Source: Harmothoe impar
Lineage: Eukaryota > Annelida > Polychaeta > Phyllodocida > Polynoidae
NCBI GenBank assembly: GCA_947462335.1
Contig: OX381710.1
Coordinates: 34,781,204-34,845,203, forward strand
Reading direction: 5' to 3'
DNA length: 64,000 bases
Notes under the pieces: model-generated
Seen by the model: the letters and a program-made list of their open reading frames with translations, nothing else
What the model was told of the DNA's origin: nothing
Database searches by the model: none
Shown: in pieces, positions 1 through 12,368 of the stretch
How the letters are laid out: every line of letters begins with the position of its first letter
Numbering within the stretch: the stretch's first letter is position 1
Position numbers and translations under genes: made by a program

Positions 1-130
1 GGTTCATGTATTAAATCACACAGTAATGGTGTGAACGACAAATGTAATCCTTACCAGGCTATGATAGGTCACGATGTCCTTATTTGACATGATCTTTATG
101 GCAAGCAGCGGCCATATTAGAGGAATCATT

Positions 131-353
131 AACCCGTTAAGGGCCGCATTGTGATCTAGTGAGATGTGCCCGCTGTCGTCATGATGCACCTCTGGTCAGG
201 CTGGGGAGTCGATCTGGTCGCCAGAGCTGCATTTATGCATCATGGCAAGCGTTCGGGAGTGTTTTAAGCCGCTAAGAGTTTCTCCTCAAGGCTCATCATG
301 ACGACAAAAATGGGCATAAATGCATTCAATGGCTATGCGGCCCTCCAAGGGTT
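131..353. repeat. TTAAGG/GCAT inverted-repeat element, copy 1
   Basis: Starts AACCCGTTAAGGGCCGCAT and ends ATGCGGCCCTCCAAGGGTTA, which are imperfect inverted copies. The interior carries the family's hallmark CATGATGCA and GCTGCATT...GCATCATG blocks. It has no coding capacity and looks like a MITE. Confidence 0.6.
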
Positions 354-2269
354 ATCTAACCCTACCATAAGGTGGTCATCAACTGGTACCAAGCTGGGGC
401 TGTCACACATAGATGCGGGGGTGGAGGTTGCTGTGGACCAGCCACTCCTAAAACACACTTCTGTATACGTCTGCATACAAATGTTTTGCGACCCGGGGAG
501 TGACCAATGCTTGGACTGTGAGTGAGTCAGCTGCCCTCTCCAGAATGGTCCAATCCTATGTGGATTAAGGTCCAGTACAAAAGGTACACACTAAACATAC
601 CGTGGAGGATAGGTCACCAATGGCCGGTCACCAGTCCAGTCACAAGGTGCAGGGTTTGCACACTGTCCAGTACTTAGATTAAGTCCATAGATAAGTCCAA
701 GTGTGTGGGAGGTTATTGAAACAAAATACACGGTTAGTAAGCTTACTTTTTAAGCTCTATACTTGTTATACAATGTATTATAACCAGTTCACCAGAATTA
801 CTACATCTGGAGAGGCTCCAGCCCTCACTGACCCCATTCAAAGGTCGTGAGTCAATGCTGGACTTTTAAAATGGCTGGACTCCAGAGTAGAGGAAACTCC
901 ATCCCTTGGAAAGCATACCACCAGCATTGCCTGACTAGGAGCTAGGGCATGAGGCACTCTACATAACACCCTTTCAGGCAAAGCTGGACCAATCTGAATG
1001 TATTTTTAAAAGGGCGTCATTTTGGGGAAATGAGTCTGGAAAGAGTCAGACTGACGCCTTTGACCCCTATGTGATATAGCTTCTCTGTATTATAGAGCTG
1101 TTGTAATAGCACAGGCATAGGAGCATTGGATCCGAGAGCTTTATCTATAGGAATGGAGTATTGCCACGACACAGGGATAATATGGCACCCCACAGTGGCG
1201 GCAAATGACATACATCCGTGTACTGCATGTACACAGATTAAGCCAACTTTTTAAGCCTAAAAGAGTTGTCAGTGAGCCTAAACCAAACTCCTGATTAGGG
1301 CAAGACGTACAGGGAGACGTGACATCGTGACATCAGCCCAGAACTATGCCGAGGTCGTCACCCCTCCCACACCGCCCCAGCCAAACAAGAGCAGCAGCAA
1401 GGAAAAAGTTCATAAAACCAGCACCACAGCACACGGTCCATGCATACATAGAGAGAAGGGGAAGGTGATACAGTAGACGTGCTGGAGGCAGCAGCTGAGC
1501 AGGAGGCCTTAATACTGTAGGATATACACCACACGGGCGTCTGGGCCTTTATGATACACAATATATACAGTATAGAACAGGAGTGTAGCGGAGACATCTT
1601 TTGTGTGGGATCCTTGGGTGTGTCTGGGAGGTGGATGTTACCTTCACTAGCGAGCTTCTCGTGTGTGACCTAAATGATTTGACACGGAGTCGCTGAGCCC
1701 AGCCCTTCCCAAATGATAGAAGGAAGTTGATACCTACAACCTAGTATTATCACAGGACACACATTCTCTGCCTTACTTCGTGCAGTCAACTTGGATTTTG
1801 TTGTATGAAGGACTAGTTGTATGCTTACTATTCATACTTAGGAGTTATAATAAGAAGGTAGAATTCAGTCTATTCAGTAGAAGCACAGCTCAATCAGTGG
1901 TTTATACGATTGAGGTAAGTTAGAATAGATACTATTTGAGTTGTTTAACCAAATTGAATTAGTGCCATGCAGTGAAGTACCAGAAATATGTCGCAAGTCA
2001 TCACATTGACTCGCAAATCTTGTCAAGATTACCCACTTTTTATAGATATTTCGGTAAAACTTGTAATTATTCGTAATGATACAAATACAAATTATAAGTA
2101 CCAAGCATAACATATAGGTCACTGAGGTCAGTTGATTTGGAAAATTTCAGAGTGTGTGATTCTTATTTTTCCTTGACCAAGCACTTGTTTTAAAAATATC
2201 GTAATTTTTGATCCCCAAAATTAGGCGGAAATACTGGGGTCGGCCCTTTTTACAGCTAGCCCAGTGGGC

Positions 2270-2367
2270 ACATAACATTGAATCAACATTGATAACTGGT
2301 TGTCAATGTTGATTCAATGTTGATTCAACATTGATTCAATGTTGAACTGAATTTTGTGCCCACTGGG
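2270..2367. repeat. CCCAGTGGGCACA inverted-repeat element
   Basis: CCCAGTGGGCACA at the left is matched by TGTGCCCACTGGG at the right. The 70-bp interior is a run of alternating direct and inverted ATTGAATCAACATTG units, so the whole element can fold back on itself. A degenerate relative lies at 22198-22332. Confidence 0.7.
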
Positions 2368-2967
2368 AGGGTTAGGTTGCCTGAAACATACCCTTTCCGT
2401 TATTTGGCTTTTAATACTTTATGTATGAGAGGACAGTGAGCAGGGGCCATGTTGTGTCTCCGGATTATGTGATAGCCTAATCAACCAAAGTTCACCCAGC
2501 TGACATGTTATTACTCTCCCACCAGTAGGGAGGGGCCTGGGCCAGGCAACTTACTACCAACATTCCCAGCTCACGTATGTTGGTATCGGATTACCCAAAG
2601 TCAAATCTGCAGTATGTATATAGTGTGTTACACCCTGTAGTACGACATGTAAAAATTATGGTAATTTCTCAAATGTTCTATATATGGAAGTATCTCAGAA
2701 ATCGTTGCCTTCAGAAACAGAGACACAATTTAGTTGTCCCATTGCATCACAAAATTGTGTAGATGGACAGCATCGTGGTTCAAAGGACGGTGATAACGAC
2801 CAAACTATTTGTTTAAAGAAAGAATTATGTGGGTTATTGTGTAGATTCCATACTGAGCCGGCCTGTAACTCAGTATTCAATGGAACAGGAAGCTGGGAGT
2901 GTTACAACACCGGATTTTGGAGTTTCCCAGTGCAATGCCTTATAATGTAATCAGTCATCTACACACA

Positions 2968-3059
2968 CAGAAAAGTGAGAGTCATTGTCGCTAAAACTAC
3001 AGGCACTGCCTGACTCTCAGGTGAGGGTAGTTTTAGCGACAATGACTCTCACTTTTCTG
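2968..3059. repeat. Perfect 32-bp inverted repeat (hairpin)
   Basis: Arms 2968-2999 and 3028-3059 are perfect reverse complements (start CAGAAAAGTGAGAGTC, end GACTCTCACTTTTCTG) around a 28-nt loop that itself contains GACTCTC. A looser relative, with the same gtgagagtc and tagttttggcgaca blocks, spans about 8127-8440. Confidence 0.75.
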
Positions 3060-3688
3060 AGGGTGTAGTCTACCCAGCCTAGGTCGTCATTCAGCACTAT
3101 GGTATAGTATGTCTGGGGATAATAGCCACGCATACTAGTAGTGCCAAATGTACACAAAGCAGAACATACCTAATGGGATTTCTCTCCTGTCAATATTGAA
3201 CTTTAATGAGGAAGCTGGCACCCTACCTGCCCTTCATTAAATATGAACGCCTGTTACCCCCGTTAGCATGAATTAGGGTCAATACTCTCAATGCTCTCAA
3301 ACGCCAATACATGAACTAAACCTTTGAAAACAACAATAACAACAGGCACAAACAGACTCACTACAGAAGTAATGTAGTAATGAAATGTAGTATAGAAGAA
3401 AGTATTCCTATAGGGTAGATTCCCGCACATACCTTAAGAGGGACACTTAAATTTGTGCATACTCAAGCATTTTACTCTCCTTATTTGTGAATAAAAAATT
3501 TAAGTGTAATCTTTTTCCAACAAAGAACCATTGGATGCCTTGTCATAGATGAATAACTATATAGAAAGCTCAGTGTCCATCTCAGAGTATGTGTGTCCAT
3601 CTCATGGCGAATCTACCCTAATTATGTCATTTATGAATAGTATTCTGCTTTCTACATCTCTAATGTCTTATCCTTTCTCCTCCCACAG

Positions 3689-4906
3689 GTGGCCATAACC
3701 ATCTTCTGGCTCGGTAAAGCTGCCCGTAAGTTCTACGATGGCCCGCACCTCGACCTGACCGCCTTCTCCGACCTCGTGAACCACCAGGTGGCGCCAGAGG
3801 AGGCTACACCACCGGATAACTCACACTTCCGGCAAGAATCCTCCTCCGACTCGGCCACCGAGTCGCAGGCTTCGGAACCTGTCGGCATTTTACCGGAGGT
3901 AGCGCAGGACGCAGTACCGCAGCTGCAGCGACAACCGGAAGTGGCTTCTCCTGAACCGGAAGTAGGGGTACCACCGGAAGCGGAAGTGGCTGGATTAACG
4001 GGGAGTGGTGGTGGTCAGCACGAGCGGCAGGTGTCGTCCGACTCGTTGGATTACAGCAGTGCCTATGGTTCGTACCGCAGCAGTGAGCACAAGTCTTCGT
4101 CACAAGCGTCCTCTGTGCACCTGGAGGGGGAGGAGGGAGGCTTGTCGCCCCAGCACCCCGGCACAAGGGACAGTTCGTATGATTCGCTGATTTCGGAGGA
4201 TCCCGTGTACGGGTGCGCGGCGGTCAGGGAGGAGGATTACCCTACTACCACTAGCGCTCCTGGTGGCGGCGGTGGCGGCTCCGCGAAGCTCGGCGCCACC
4301 GCGGTTAGCGCGCAACAAGTCGACGATCGTCGCAGTGATCCACCCTTGGAGACGACTTCCGTCATGCCCGTGAGGTACGACGACGAACGCCGCCACAGCA
4401 GCTACGTGCGTCCGGCCGACATCCGCTACTCGGCCACCCTCGACGACGTCTACGACGACCACGACGACGATTCGTCGACGACGTCAGCAGGCGCGACGGC
4501 ACGTCGGAACACGGAGCAGTACCGGAGCACACCGTCACTACTCAACCATGACGGCGCGGGCGCGGCCGGCGGAAGCTACAACTACGACCGGAACTACAAC
4601 CGGTTCGGCGGCAGCCAGGAGGCCATCAGCATCCGGTCTGAGTCTGTAGACAGCCTCGACAACAGCAGCAGGAGGAGCGACCACTCCCGGCAGAGTTCGG
4701 GGAGCGGCGCCTCCAGTACAGGCCCCCTCCAGCAGTACCGCCGCGTGTCGACCACCGCGGCCAAGCCTCCAGCTAACGCGCTGCAGTTCGTGTCGGCGGT
4801 CAAGGAGAACCCGCTGGTGGAGAAGGCTAAGGAGGTGGTGCAGGTGATGGAAAAGCAGAAAAAGGAGAAGAAGATGATTCAATCAGGGGAAGACGACTGG
4901 CAGTCG
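3689..4906 (+). CDS. LMO7: LMO7-like exon: end of CH domain plus disordered linker
   Basis: The acceptor is TCCCACAG at 3681-3688, and the donor is CAGTCG|GTAGGT after 4906. The exon holds 406 codons and is phase 0 at both ends. The first ~33 residues (VAITIFWLGKAARKF..., then DGPHLDLTAFSDLV) resemble the last helices of the CH domain of LIMCH1/LMO7, where a similar T-x-Y-W-L-G motif is followed by a small loop and L-x-L-x-x-F. The rest is low-complexity, acidic, Ser/Gly-rich linker with many S-S-x-D motifs and likely phosphorylation sites. A short charged helix (KAKEVVQVMEKQKKEKK) precedes the closing EDDWQS. Without the upstream exons, actin binding cannot be judged. GC-rich codon usage makes several antisense open frames, which I treat as shadows. 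Confidence 0.85.
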
Positions 4907-5525
4907 GTAGGTTCACATGGCTACGTGGTCATACTTTCTATCGTATTATTAAAGCTATAAGGAGAGAGGTGTGTTTCAAGTGCAGTCCGCGATCTACAGC
5001 GTTTAAAATTCGCTTTGTGGACTAACCGTATAATGGACCCATAATGCTTTGCCAATTTGTTGTCATGGTGCATAAATGAAAAGTTGGGTTTATGCATCAT
5101 GACGGCAAAGGGCATAGCACATTAAAGCGGCTAAGCAGCCAGCTATACGATATCCCCTATCATACCTTCAGATAGCTTCCCCCAGATCTGAACCTGAAAC
5201 GCATCTTCCCCCTTTAATACATGTGGATGTAAACTCTAGCTACTCGGTATAACCTGTATAGTTAAGAGTGTGTGCATGCACTATGTACGTGGTTTCTGAC
5301 TAGCAATGATAGCGAATTTCTTGAATAAGAGACTGGTTGCAATCTTCAGTCATAATTATAACTATACCCTGTGGTGGTAGCATACACAAACTTATTAACC
5401 AATGTAATACAGTCATCCGTATTTCCCCAGTTTTTTTTCACTGTAATACCGGGCAGACATTATCAAATGCATAGATTTATAGGCGATTGATCGCATTTGA
5501 TTCTTATAACGTTTAACTTCCAGCT

Positions 5526-5737
5526 ATACTCTAAAAAATGTGTGTTAACTTAACACACTTTTGTAACACACTTTTTTGTATACTTATTTTACACACCCTT
5601 TTTTTTAACACACTACACACTTTTGTCAAAAGTATGTTAATCTTAAAAGTGTGTTGTGATAAAAGGTGTGTAAAATGTAAAGTGTGTAAGAGAAAGTGTG
5701 TAAGTGATATATATGTGTGTTGCTCTATAAAGTTATT
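5526..5737. repeat. Fold-back element, ACACACTTT type, copy 1
   Basis: The left half is rich in ACACACTTTT and the right half in AAAAGTGTGT, giving an imperfect palindrome of about 200 bp. The outer left end is ACTCTAAAAAATGTGTGTTA. The same end occurs in reverse at the right edge of copy 2 (6298-6317). It is AT-rich and non-coding, although its low complexity opens spurious frames on both strands. Confidence 0.6.
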
Positions 5738-6142
5738 CAACATTGCCTGGCACCAGCTGCTTGCGGAGCACTACTAGTGTATCAACAGGCAAAATCTCAC
5801 CAACCACAGCATGTATGGTCACCAGTGCAATGGTGGCCAATTGTGGCAGCCGTCCTACATAGCAAAGCCCTGTACGGAATGACCTTAAGCAGGTTTTAAT
5901 TACACATTGACTTATATTATAGCTGAACACACAGGAAAGGTGTCCTATTCCTTCCACATTCTTTAGACCTCCCTAGGACAGGACATTCAGTCTTCAAAGG
6001 GATTCTAACTTCTCAGCCTCATGCAGCCATTAAAGTTACACTTTATTATATGTTTAAAATTTGATATCAAATCATTAAACATGATCAAAAGTGCATTTAC
6101 AATCCTGAAGTGTGACTGAAATTTCTAAAACAATGATTGTGG

Positions 6143-6318
6143 TGTCATCTGGTGTCAATAAAAATGTGTGTATATTGTACACACTTTTATTACTTACAAA
6201 CATTTGACAAAAAAGTATGTAAGTGTGTTGAGAAAAGTGTGTTCACGCTAAAGTGTGTTAAAAATACATGTGTGTTACTCTTTATCCATGTTCCCGCAAC
6301 ACACATTTTTTACAGTAT
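6143..6318. repeat. Fold-back element, ACACACTTT type, copy 2
   Basis: Same composition as the element about 400 bp upstream: tgtgtgtatattgtacacac at the left, repeated AAGTGTGTT units, and AACACACATTTTTTACAGTA at the right end. The two copies differ in length and internal order, so they appear to be independent or rearranged insertions. Confidence 0.55.
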
Positions 6319-6599
6319 ACAGGCACATTTGCCATGTTTTAAGAGGGGTCTTGTAGGCTACCACTAATTCATTTATTTACAATGTATTTCATAATGAATG
6401 TGTCCTATTACATGGAGGTAGCAGTGTAGCATTTAGAAGTGTTTAATTCTCACCCATCACACTCAGTATGTTCTTGACCCTCCTTCATGTAGATGTATAC
6501 TATCTATAAATCCCATAAATCTATGACAGTACCCTTGCTCCCTGCGCCTCGTATCTTCATAGGATATGATATGTATACCCCTGTCCATATCCAACTCCC

Positions 6600-6742
6600 C
6601 TTTAAGGGTGGCATGTTGTCCTAAAACAGCATTTATCCTCATGATGCATGAATGCAGCCATTACTCATCAGGGCTGCATTCATGCACCGTTGCCACAAAG
6701 GGCACAGCCCATTAAATCGCTATGCCGTCATTAAAGGGTTAA
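6600..6742. repeat. TTAAGG/GCAT inverted-repeat element, copy 2
   Basis: It begins CCTTTAAGGGTGGCAT and ends ATGCCGTCATTAAAGGGTTAA. The centre has CATGATGCATGAATGCAG facing GGGCTGCATTCATGCA. Shorter than copy 1. Confidence 0.65.
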
Positions 6743-6964
6743 CAAGCATGAGGATGGCTTGATCCTTACATGTATATTTTTTTATCAGCAGTCCCTGAGT
6801 TGAATCACAAGGTATACACATATAATAAAGGTGTACATCTCTAGTTAAGTTGACATATTGTGCCCCTAATGGTGTCCATCTAGTTAAGTAAAGCTACCAT
6901 TGTGTTGCTGCTGTGTGAGCCCCATGATTGATGTTGTATATGTGTATCATACCTGCTGCTGAAG

Positions 6965-7021
6965 GTGACTACCCAGAAGGCCGCAGTGCCTGCTGAGGAT
7001 GACAGCAGTGACTGGGTGTCG
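6965..7021 (+). CDS. LMO7: LMO7-like 57-nt symmetric micro-exon
   Basis: The exon is 19 codons (VTTQKAAVPAEDDSSDWVS), phase 0 on both sides, with acceptor GCTGAAG| and donor GTGTCG|GTAAGA. It can be skipped without shifting the frame. Its EDDSSDWVS end parallels the EDDWQS end of the preceding exon, where the donor falls at the same point after a D-(x)-W-x-S motif. This hints that the two exon ends derive from a duplication. The pyrimidine tract is poor, so inclusion may be regulated. I recognise no domain. Confidence 0.7.
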
Positions 7022-8126
7022 GTAAGACCACTTCTTCACCTCCTTCCCACTTCCCTTTCTACTTCCTGTTGGGTTCTGTTTGACACCTTCCTGTATTCTT
7101 GGACTTGTGTTAATACTGATTCACCATTGTTACATATTGTATAACTGCCAACAGAAATAACTCGGGCGTGCTATATTAACGATGGTTATGTATATGTAAT
7201 GTGCAACAGTATTGGTTTGATGTACAAGTGCATTGGCTGTTATAATCTTTAATGCAAACCCCTGAGTCCATAATGCCAGGTGACCTGGCGACCAGTGGTT
7301 TGCTTATTGAAGTGATCCCATACTGTAATTATTACAAGTCCATAGAGGGGAGGGGCTAAGGGGGTCCTAATGATGACCAGACTAGTAGAGAAATCAATAT
7401 AGTTATCAGTATATTGGACAGTTGGAGTAAACTATAAATCATTAACGATTTTGCTATTTTAATTTCGTTTTCTATTTCTACAACATAATATATTTTAACT
7501 ATAGTGTATGGTGAATTTCATTTTCACCAGTGCATAATCTTTTCCCTGGCATCGCATTATGCCAATTATCGTCAAGTTTCCTCTCGTTCTGTTAGAAAAA
7601 AAGTGATTTTCAGTATTAAACTACAAATAAGAAGTAGGCCTACACTTAAATTAAGACTCTCAATATAATATAGATAAGATATAAGGTCTTTGGCAAGGTC
7701 CTTTAAATGACGTATCTTTCTGCTAAACTTAAAGGCCAATGACTACGCAGAGCAAGGTTTTGGCGATGTTGCCAGAATCATTACAGATTAGTATACGTAG
7801 ATAGCTTGCTATTTTTACTATATTTGAGGACATTTAGGAGCTTTTAGAGACATTTAAAGTAATAGAAGCGTTACACATTTGAATGTGCTACATCTGAGTT
7901 TGTAGTTGTTATTTTCATGTGCAATACTTTTTCCATTTTGCAGTGGAGGGATGTAAGGCCTGATTTTAGTTATTTTGGAGAAATGCATCATCCCTATGAT
8001 TAAATGATCGATATGTTTACATCATTACCTGATGTACCTGATGACCCCACTGTACACTGTGTACATACCCCTGCGTGCATGTATGTCCCGAGCTACCGCC
8101 CATGTGACCTGTAATCTATATAGAGG

Positions 8127-8440
8127 AAAACGTGAGAGTCCAAATGTTGTCCAAATTGCACTCCTGCCAGAGTCCAATATTGACTTTGAACTCCAACATT
8201 GCCAGACTAAATGAACATCTGACATTGCTAGACTCTTATTTCCAGAATCTACCCATGCATACCTATGCCATGGCTGAAAGAGTCTAGCATTGCAAGACTC
8301 ATGAAAGAGCATCCAGTTTTGGCAGACTCCTTTTCAGTCTGACAATGCTGGGCACTCCTTCTGGAGTCCAGTTTTCAGTTATCGGTTTTAAGCTGGACTC
8401 TGGAAGGGGTAGTTTTGGCGACATTGGCTTTCACCCTTTC
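8127..8440. repeat. Degenerate GAGAGTC inverted-repeat element
   Basis: It opens with cgtgagagtccaaatgttg and closes with gtagttttggcgacattgg followed by ctttcac. These are diverged counterparts of the arms of the 2968-3059 hairpin. The interior has repeated GAGTCCA / TGGACTC and 'gccagactc' blocks. Confidence 0.4.
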
Positions 8441-10508
8441 CTCCGTGGATGTGGTATTATGCGATATGTACCATACCTGTTTATGATATGTGTAGTGCAT
8501 GCTGGTCACACATTGTATTACATGCATGATTCTATGTAACTTACAGAAAATAGTGTACCAAATATTTAACTTACTGCTTTCTGATGGTGTGCAATGAGCA
8601 CGTTATAATAATGAATATAATTATTTGAGATGTAAAATGATTTTCTGTGAGATATGAACAGGGCTAAACGTCAGGCTCTGTGTAAATGAGATGTATACAT
8701 ATGGAAATCAAGGTTAAACGTGAGATGCTACCAAGAAAGGCAGGTCTTGAAAGGAATAACTTCGACGATTCCACGAGCTATCCATATACATGTATCAGTC
8801 ATCTCCATATGGTAGGCAAGATATGTTTTCTAGAATACCTTGATAGTACCACAAGTTAACCCTCATATTTGGCATTTCCCACAATATAGTACTTAACTCT
8901 TCATGGGGGGTAACCAAGAGGTTCTCATGTTTCCTTAGACCACCAGGGTGAGGCCATTACTTCAGAAGTGGCATTAATAAAGACCTCCTCCACCCTGGAG
9001 TGTGGGGAGTGAAGGGTGTAATTGTTGACCTGTGGCTACAAAAGATCAGGGCACAACTCTCTCTTTCCACAACAGAGGCTTCGAGTATGGTTTGTCTAGG
9101 CCAATTTATGTCGAGGTTCATTCATTAAAAAATGCCATAGCCAAATACATTAAAATGTTGCACCATTGGCCTATGACTTCATTTTGAAATGCATCCAACT
9201 AGACATGTTTGGGTACAATACTTATTTAGTATGGTTGCAATCGAAAATATAGATTTGTATACGTTTCACCTGGCTTATCGGTTATGGTACATGTAGGGCT
9301 TAAACTGTAGCAACAGTTGTGAACCCATCTGAATAATTGAGATCTTTCGACAAATCATAATAACCAATAATATCACTAGAAATTACTATTATATATCATT
9401 TAAAAATAGGTCAAACTCATCAAAATAATTAGAACGTTGCTCTAGTCTAAAATTAGGACCGGTATCGAATTAACTCAGAATGGAGGCTTTCCGCCTTCCC
9501 TCCTCTGCCAGTTGGCAACCATGATGTAGGAATCTATAAATTGGCTAATGGTATAGAATCATGGTCAAGTACCGGTGGAGCTTCTAGGTTTTGACCTAGT
9601 ATTGGCCAATGGGAAACCTGTACATGTTGTCAACAAACATTATATTTGTCATAACATATACTTTGTGTCATTCTTCCTCAAGATGGACTCAAGATGCATC
9701 TGCTATAACTACTATAAGTGCAACGTAGGATTAGAAGTAATTAGGATGAGAACTCAGAAAAGGGACCCATGAGATTTATTGGCACAAGGGTTTCACAACA
9801 AGTATATCGTGTCCTACAACACCCAAGCTTAGATATAGGGGCAGAGCAAAGAAAGGACAGTCTCTCTAGGGGTCAATGGGTACATTGGCGAGGAGCCAGT
9901 GAGCAGCATTCTGGGGGAAAGAGACAGTTTCCGGTTGATTTGCTGAGTTGGGAGACGCAGGGGAAGACGCAGGGGGACGCCGCCAGGGGTCGGACAACGC
10001 GCTCCGTTTCGCGCCCGGAATGGGAGTGGCCGACCATCAAGTCAAAGGATGCCAGCAAGATTTCTCCCACCACGAAACAAGCATAAAGGATCCCAGGGAA
10101 AAGAGGGGAGAGGGGCCAGGGGAGGGACTCCGAGGGAGCCATTGGCGGCTCTGTGACGTTCTCTACTGTAGCCAAAGAATTACACATCTGATCAATCATG
10201 GACTTGTCCATCACTGGGGTATGCTCTAGGGGACATCCTGCACCCATCGCCCCGCCCCCTGTTACTGTTAGCTTTGGCCACATGTAGAAATCAACTATGT
10301 GGTTGACTTCTACTGGAAAAGGTGTTCATCTCGTGAAGAAGTGTAACGACAGAGTAGGAGGTACATATATGGTATAGTCTCAGCACCCAATTTCTGTACG
10401 TCTATCTTCTAAATGACAAGTCCTGGTTAAACATACTTTGTAGTATATGTAACTCATTATTTAAAGAGCCTTGAAAGCTGAATGGTAGGTGAACATGTCT
10501 CATGTTTA

Positions 10509-10693
10509 AACCTTTAATGACACCATCATGCTTTACTGTGTTTTCCCTTTGTCGGCATGATGCGTGAATGCAGCCCTGTACTCACCAGTGCTGCATTCAA
10601 GCATCATGTCAACCCCACAGATTTGATACACTCCCAATTGGTGAGTAGACTGACCAGGACTGTATTCATGCATCATGCCGACAAAGGGTTAAG
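10509..10693. repeat. TTAAGG/GCAT element, copy 3
   Basis: It runs from aacctttaatgacaccatc to gccgacaaagggttaagg. Internal gcatgatgcgtgaatgcagc is repeated in inverted form twice. The ends are more diverged than in other copies. Confidence 0.5.
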
Positions 10694-11576
10694 GTGATAG
10701 ACAGTTGCCAATTTAAGGTACAGCCATGGGTGGGTTTCCCATTAAGATGTTGGCGAGACTTCAGCAGACCACAGCCTGTGGGGGGGATGCAGACATTCAG
10801 TTACTATAGGCGTTGGGCCAGCAGGACTTGAACCTACGACGCCATTGCGTGTGGTGAAGTCACCTGTTTAGTTTACATTTGGGGTCTGCATTCATGAGTC
10901 CACTCAGGATCATGGTAAAAGCCCATCAATAACTAAAACACATCACTTGTACATTTTGGATATTACTTGTATTTGTGTGTGCCCTTGGTGGTTTCTCAAA
11001 ATTATATAGCCCTAGTACCTTTAAAAAGGTGTTTCTCATATAGATATGATATCTCAATTGCCTTGTAAGTCTTTATCATTCCAGTATGTCTAACAGGAAT
11101 TATATAGTGTCTATATACATACCTGCTCTATTCCTTTGTGTATTGATCGCAACCATTGTCAATTAACATTACCAAGGGTCAAATAAAGCATGCCATCTTC
11201 CTTATAAACATTCCCTATCAGACCTCCACATATTCTTGTCTATTACCTTTGACAATGTAGGCCAATGATACTCATGATAAAATCATCTAAGCTAAGCTGA
11301 CACTATTTAAGGTTGAACTTAAGAACTTGGGCAAATCTAATGCCTTGGTTGTTGGGAAAACAATAGCATCTTCAATAACAAATACTATTCAAACAACACG
11401 TGATGATAAGAAAAATAAGCATGCCTGCATGGTTGATTTGCATGACAAGTGTTACTCTATACTACTCTATAGTAAAACGACTCTGTAACAATTTTACAAG
11501 AAGTGTCACTGTTGGAGAGAAAGGATCACAGCTGTATAAAGGGGTAAAGGTTACAGCAGGGGTGGACAACTTAATT

Positions 11577-11772
11577 AACTCTTTTACGGGCCACGTATTG
11601 CTTCAATGCATTATGCCTGTTGTCGTCATGATGCATGAATGCAGCCTTGGTGAGCATCTCACCAGGGTGCATCCAAGCATCATGTCGACCGTATGGGGTC
11701 ATACACTCCCAAGGGGTCGACATGACACAAAGGTCATAGCACATTGAAGCACAATGCAGCCCTTGGAGGTTT
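11577..11772. repeat. TTAAGG/GCAT element, copy 4
   Basis: It begins aactcttttacgggccacgt and ends caatgcagcccttggaggtt. It carries tcatgatgcatgaatgcagc and an inverted gcatccaagcatcatg block. Confidence 0.55.
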
Positions 11773-12368
11773 AAGTCGGCCATGGGGCATTTGGGCAATG
11801 ACGGTGTTAGCCAGTATTGCTCTGGATGTAATTGTGCCAGGGACTTAAGTGGTATATGATGGATGGGGATGTTTTTGAAAGGATGGTTAAATTGTTAAGT
11901 GATTGTTGAGAGTTTTTTTGTAACGTTACACCTGGACTATAGTGACAGGGTGTGGACCAGCCTTTAGCATTTGATTTGAAAATAGTGGAAACATAGTTAG
12001 TCTGTATTACGTATTATGAACTTTAAAAGGTGGTGCCCATTTACCTAGGGGGTTCCCAAGTTATTTTTGTCCATATTTGTTTTTGATATTTTCTATTTTA
12101 AATTCTTATGCATCATTCACACGTTATATTTATACACAATCGATCACGATAGACTCCAGCTCAAACAACTTACATGACCATATATAAAGACATAATTTTA
12201 TTAATACAAAAATAATCCATCATTTCAAGAGTATTTATCTCTACAGGAGCTTTATTTGCAGCCACGCTGTTACTCATCGATAATTATTAACGTAATAAAT
12301 ATTAATTATGCTTATTAATTGCCCAAAAGACATAACTTTGAAATTAATCGATACCTGTCCTATTACAG

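Larger units (their letters stand above)
1..3688. other. Intronic sequence upstream of first visible exon
   Basis: I see no convincing exon here. Short open frames, including the 88-codon one at 2684-2950, lack codon bias and fitting splice sites. The stretch holds a TTAAGG/GCAT-family element (131-353), a CCCAGTGGGCAC inverted-repeat element (2270-2367) and a perfect 32-bp hairpin (2968-3059). A pyrimidine-rich tract and AG at 3687-3688 close the intron. The first CH-domain exons of the gene must lie left of the window. Confidence 0.7.
4907..6964. other. Intron with palindromic ACACACTTT elements
   Basis: It holds a partial TTAAGG/GCAT-family fragment near 5055-5130, two palindromic ACACACTTT-rich elements (5526-5737 and 6143-6318) and a TTAAGG/GCAT copy (6600-6742). 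No further exon is visible. The acceptor is GCTGCTGAAG at 6955-6964, with a weak pyrimidine tract. Confidence 0.6.
7022..12368. other. 5.3-kb intron with repeats, no exon recognised
   Basis: Mostly AT-rich non-coding DNA. It contains a degenerate relative of the 2968 hairpin (8127-8440) and TTAAGG/GCAT copies (10509-10693, 11577-11772). A GC-richer patch at about 9850-10270 has overlapping open frames on both strands (105 aa plus, 136 aa minus). These frames lack fitting splice sites and domain signatures, and I leave them unassigned. Confidence 0.5.

Noticed and set aside
2684..2950. 88-codon frame as a missing CH-domain exon
   Set aside because: The translation has no CH-domain motif and no phase-matching splice sites before 3689.
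3804..4882. Antisense frames of 114-120 aa across the 3689 exon
   Set aside because: GC-rich third codon positions in the sense frame create open antisense frames. Low-complexity Pro/Arg/Leu composition and no independent support.
9769..10283. Overlapping open frames on both strands (105 aa plus, 136 aa minus) in a GC-richer patch
   Set aside because: No splice sites in phase with the neighbouring exons, no domain signature, and overlap on both strands. Composition alone can explain them.
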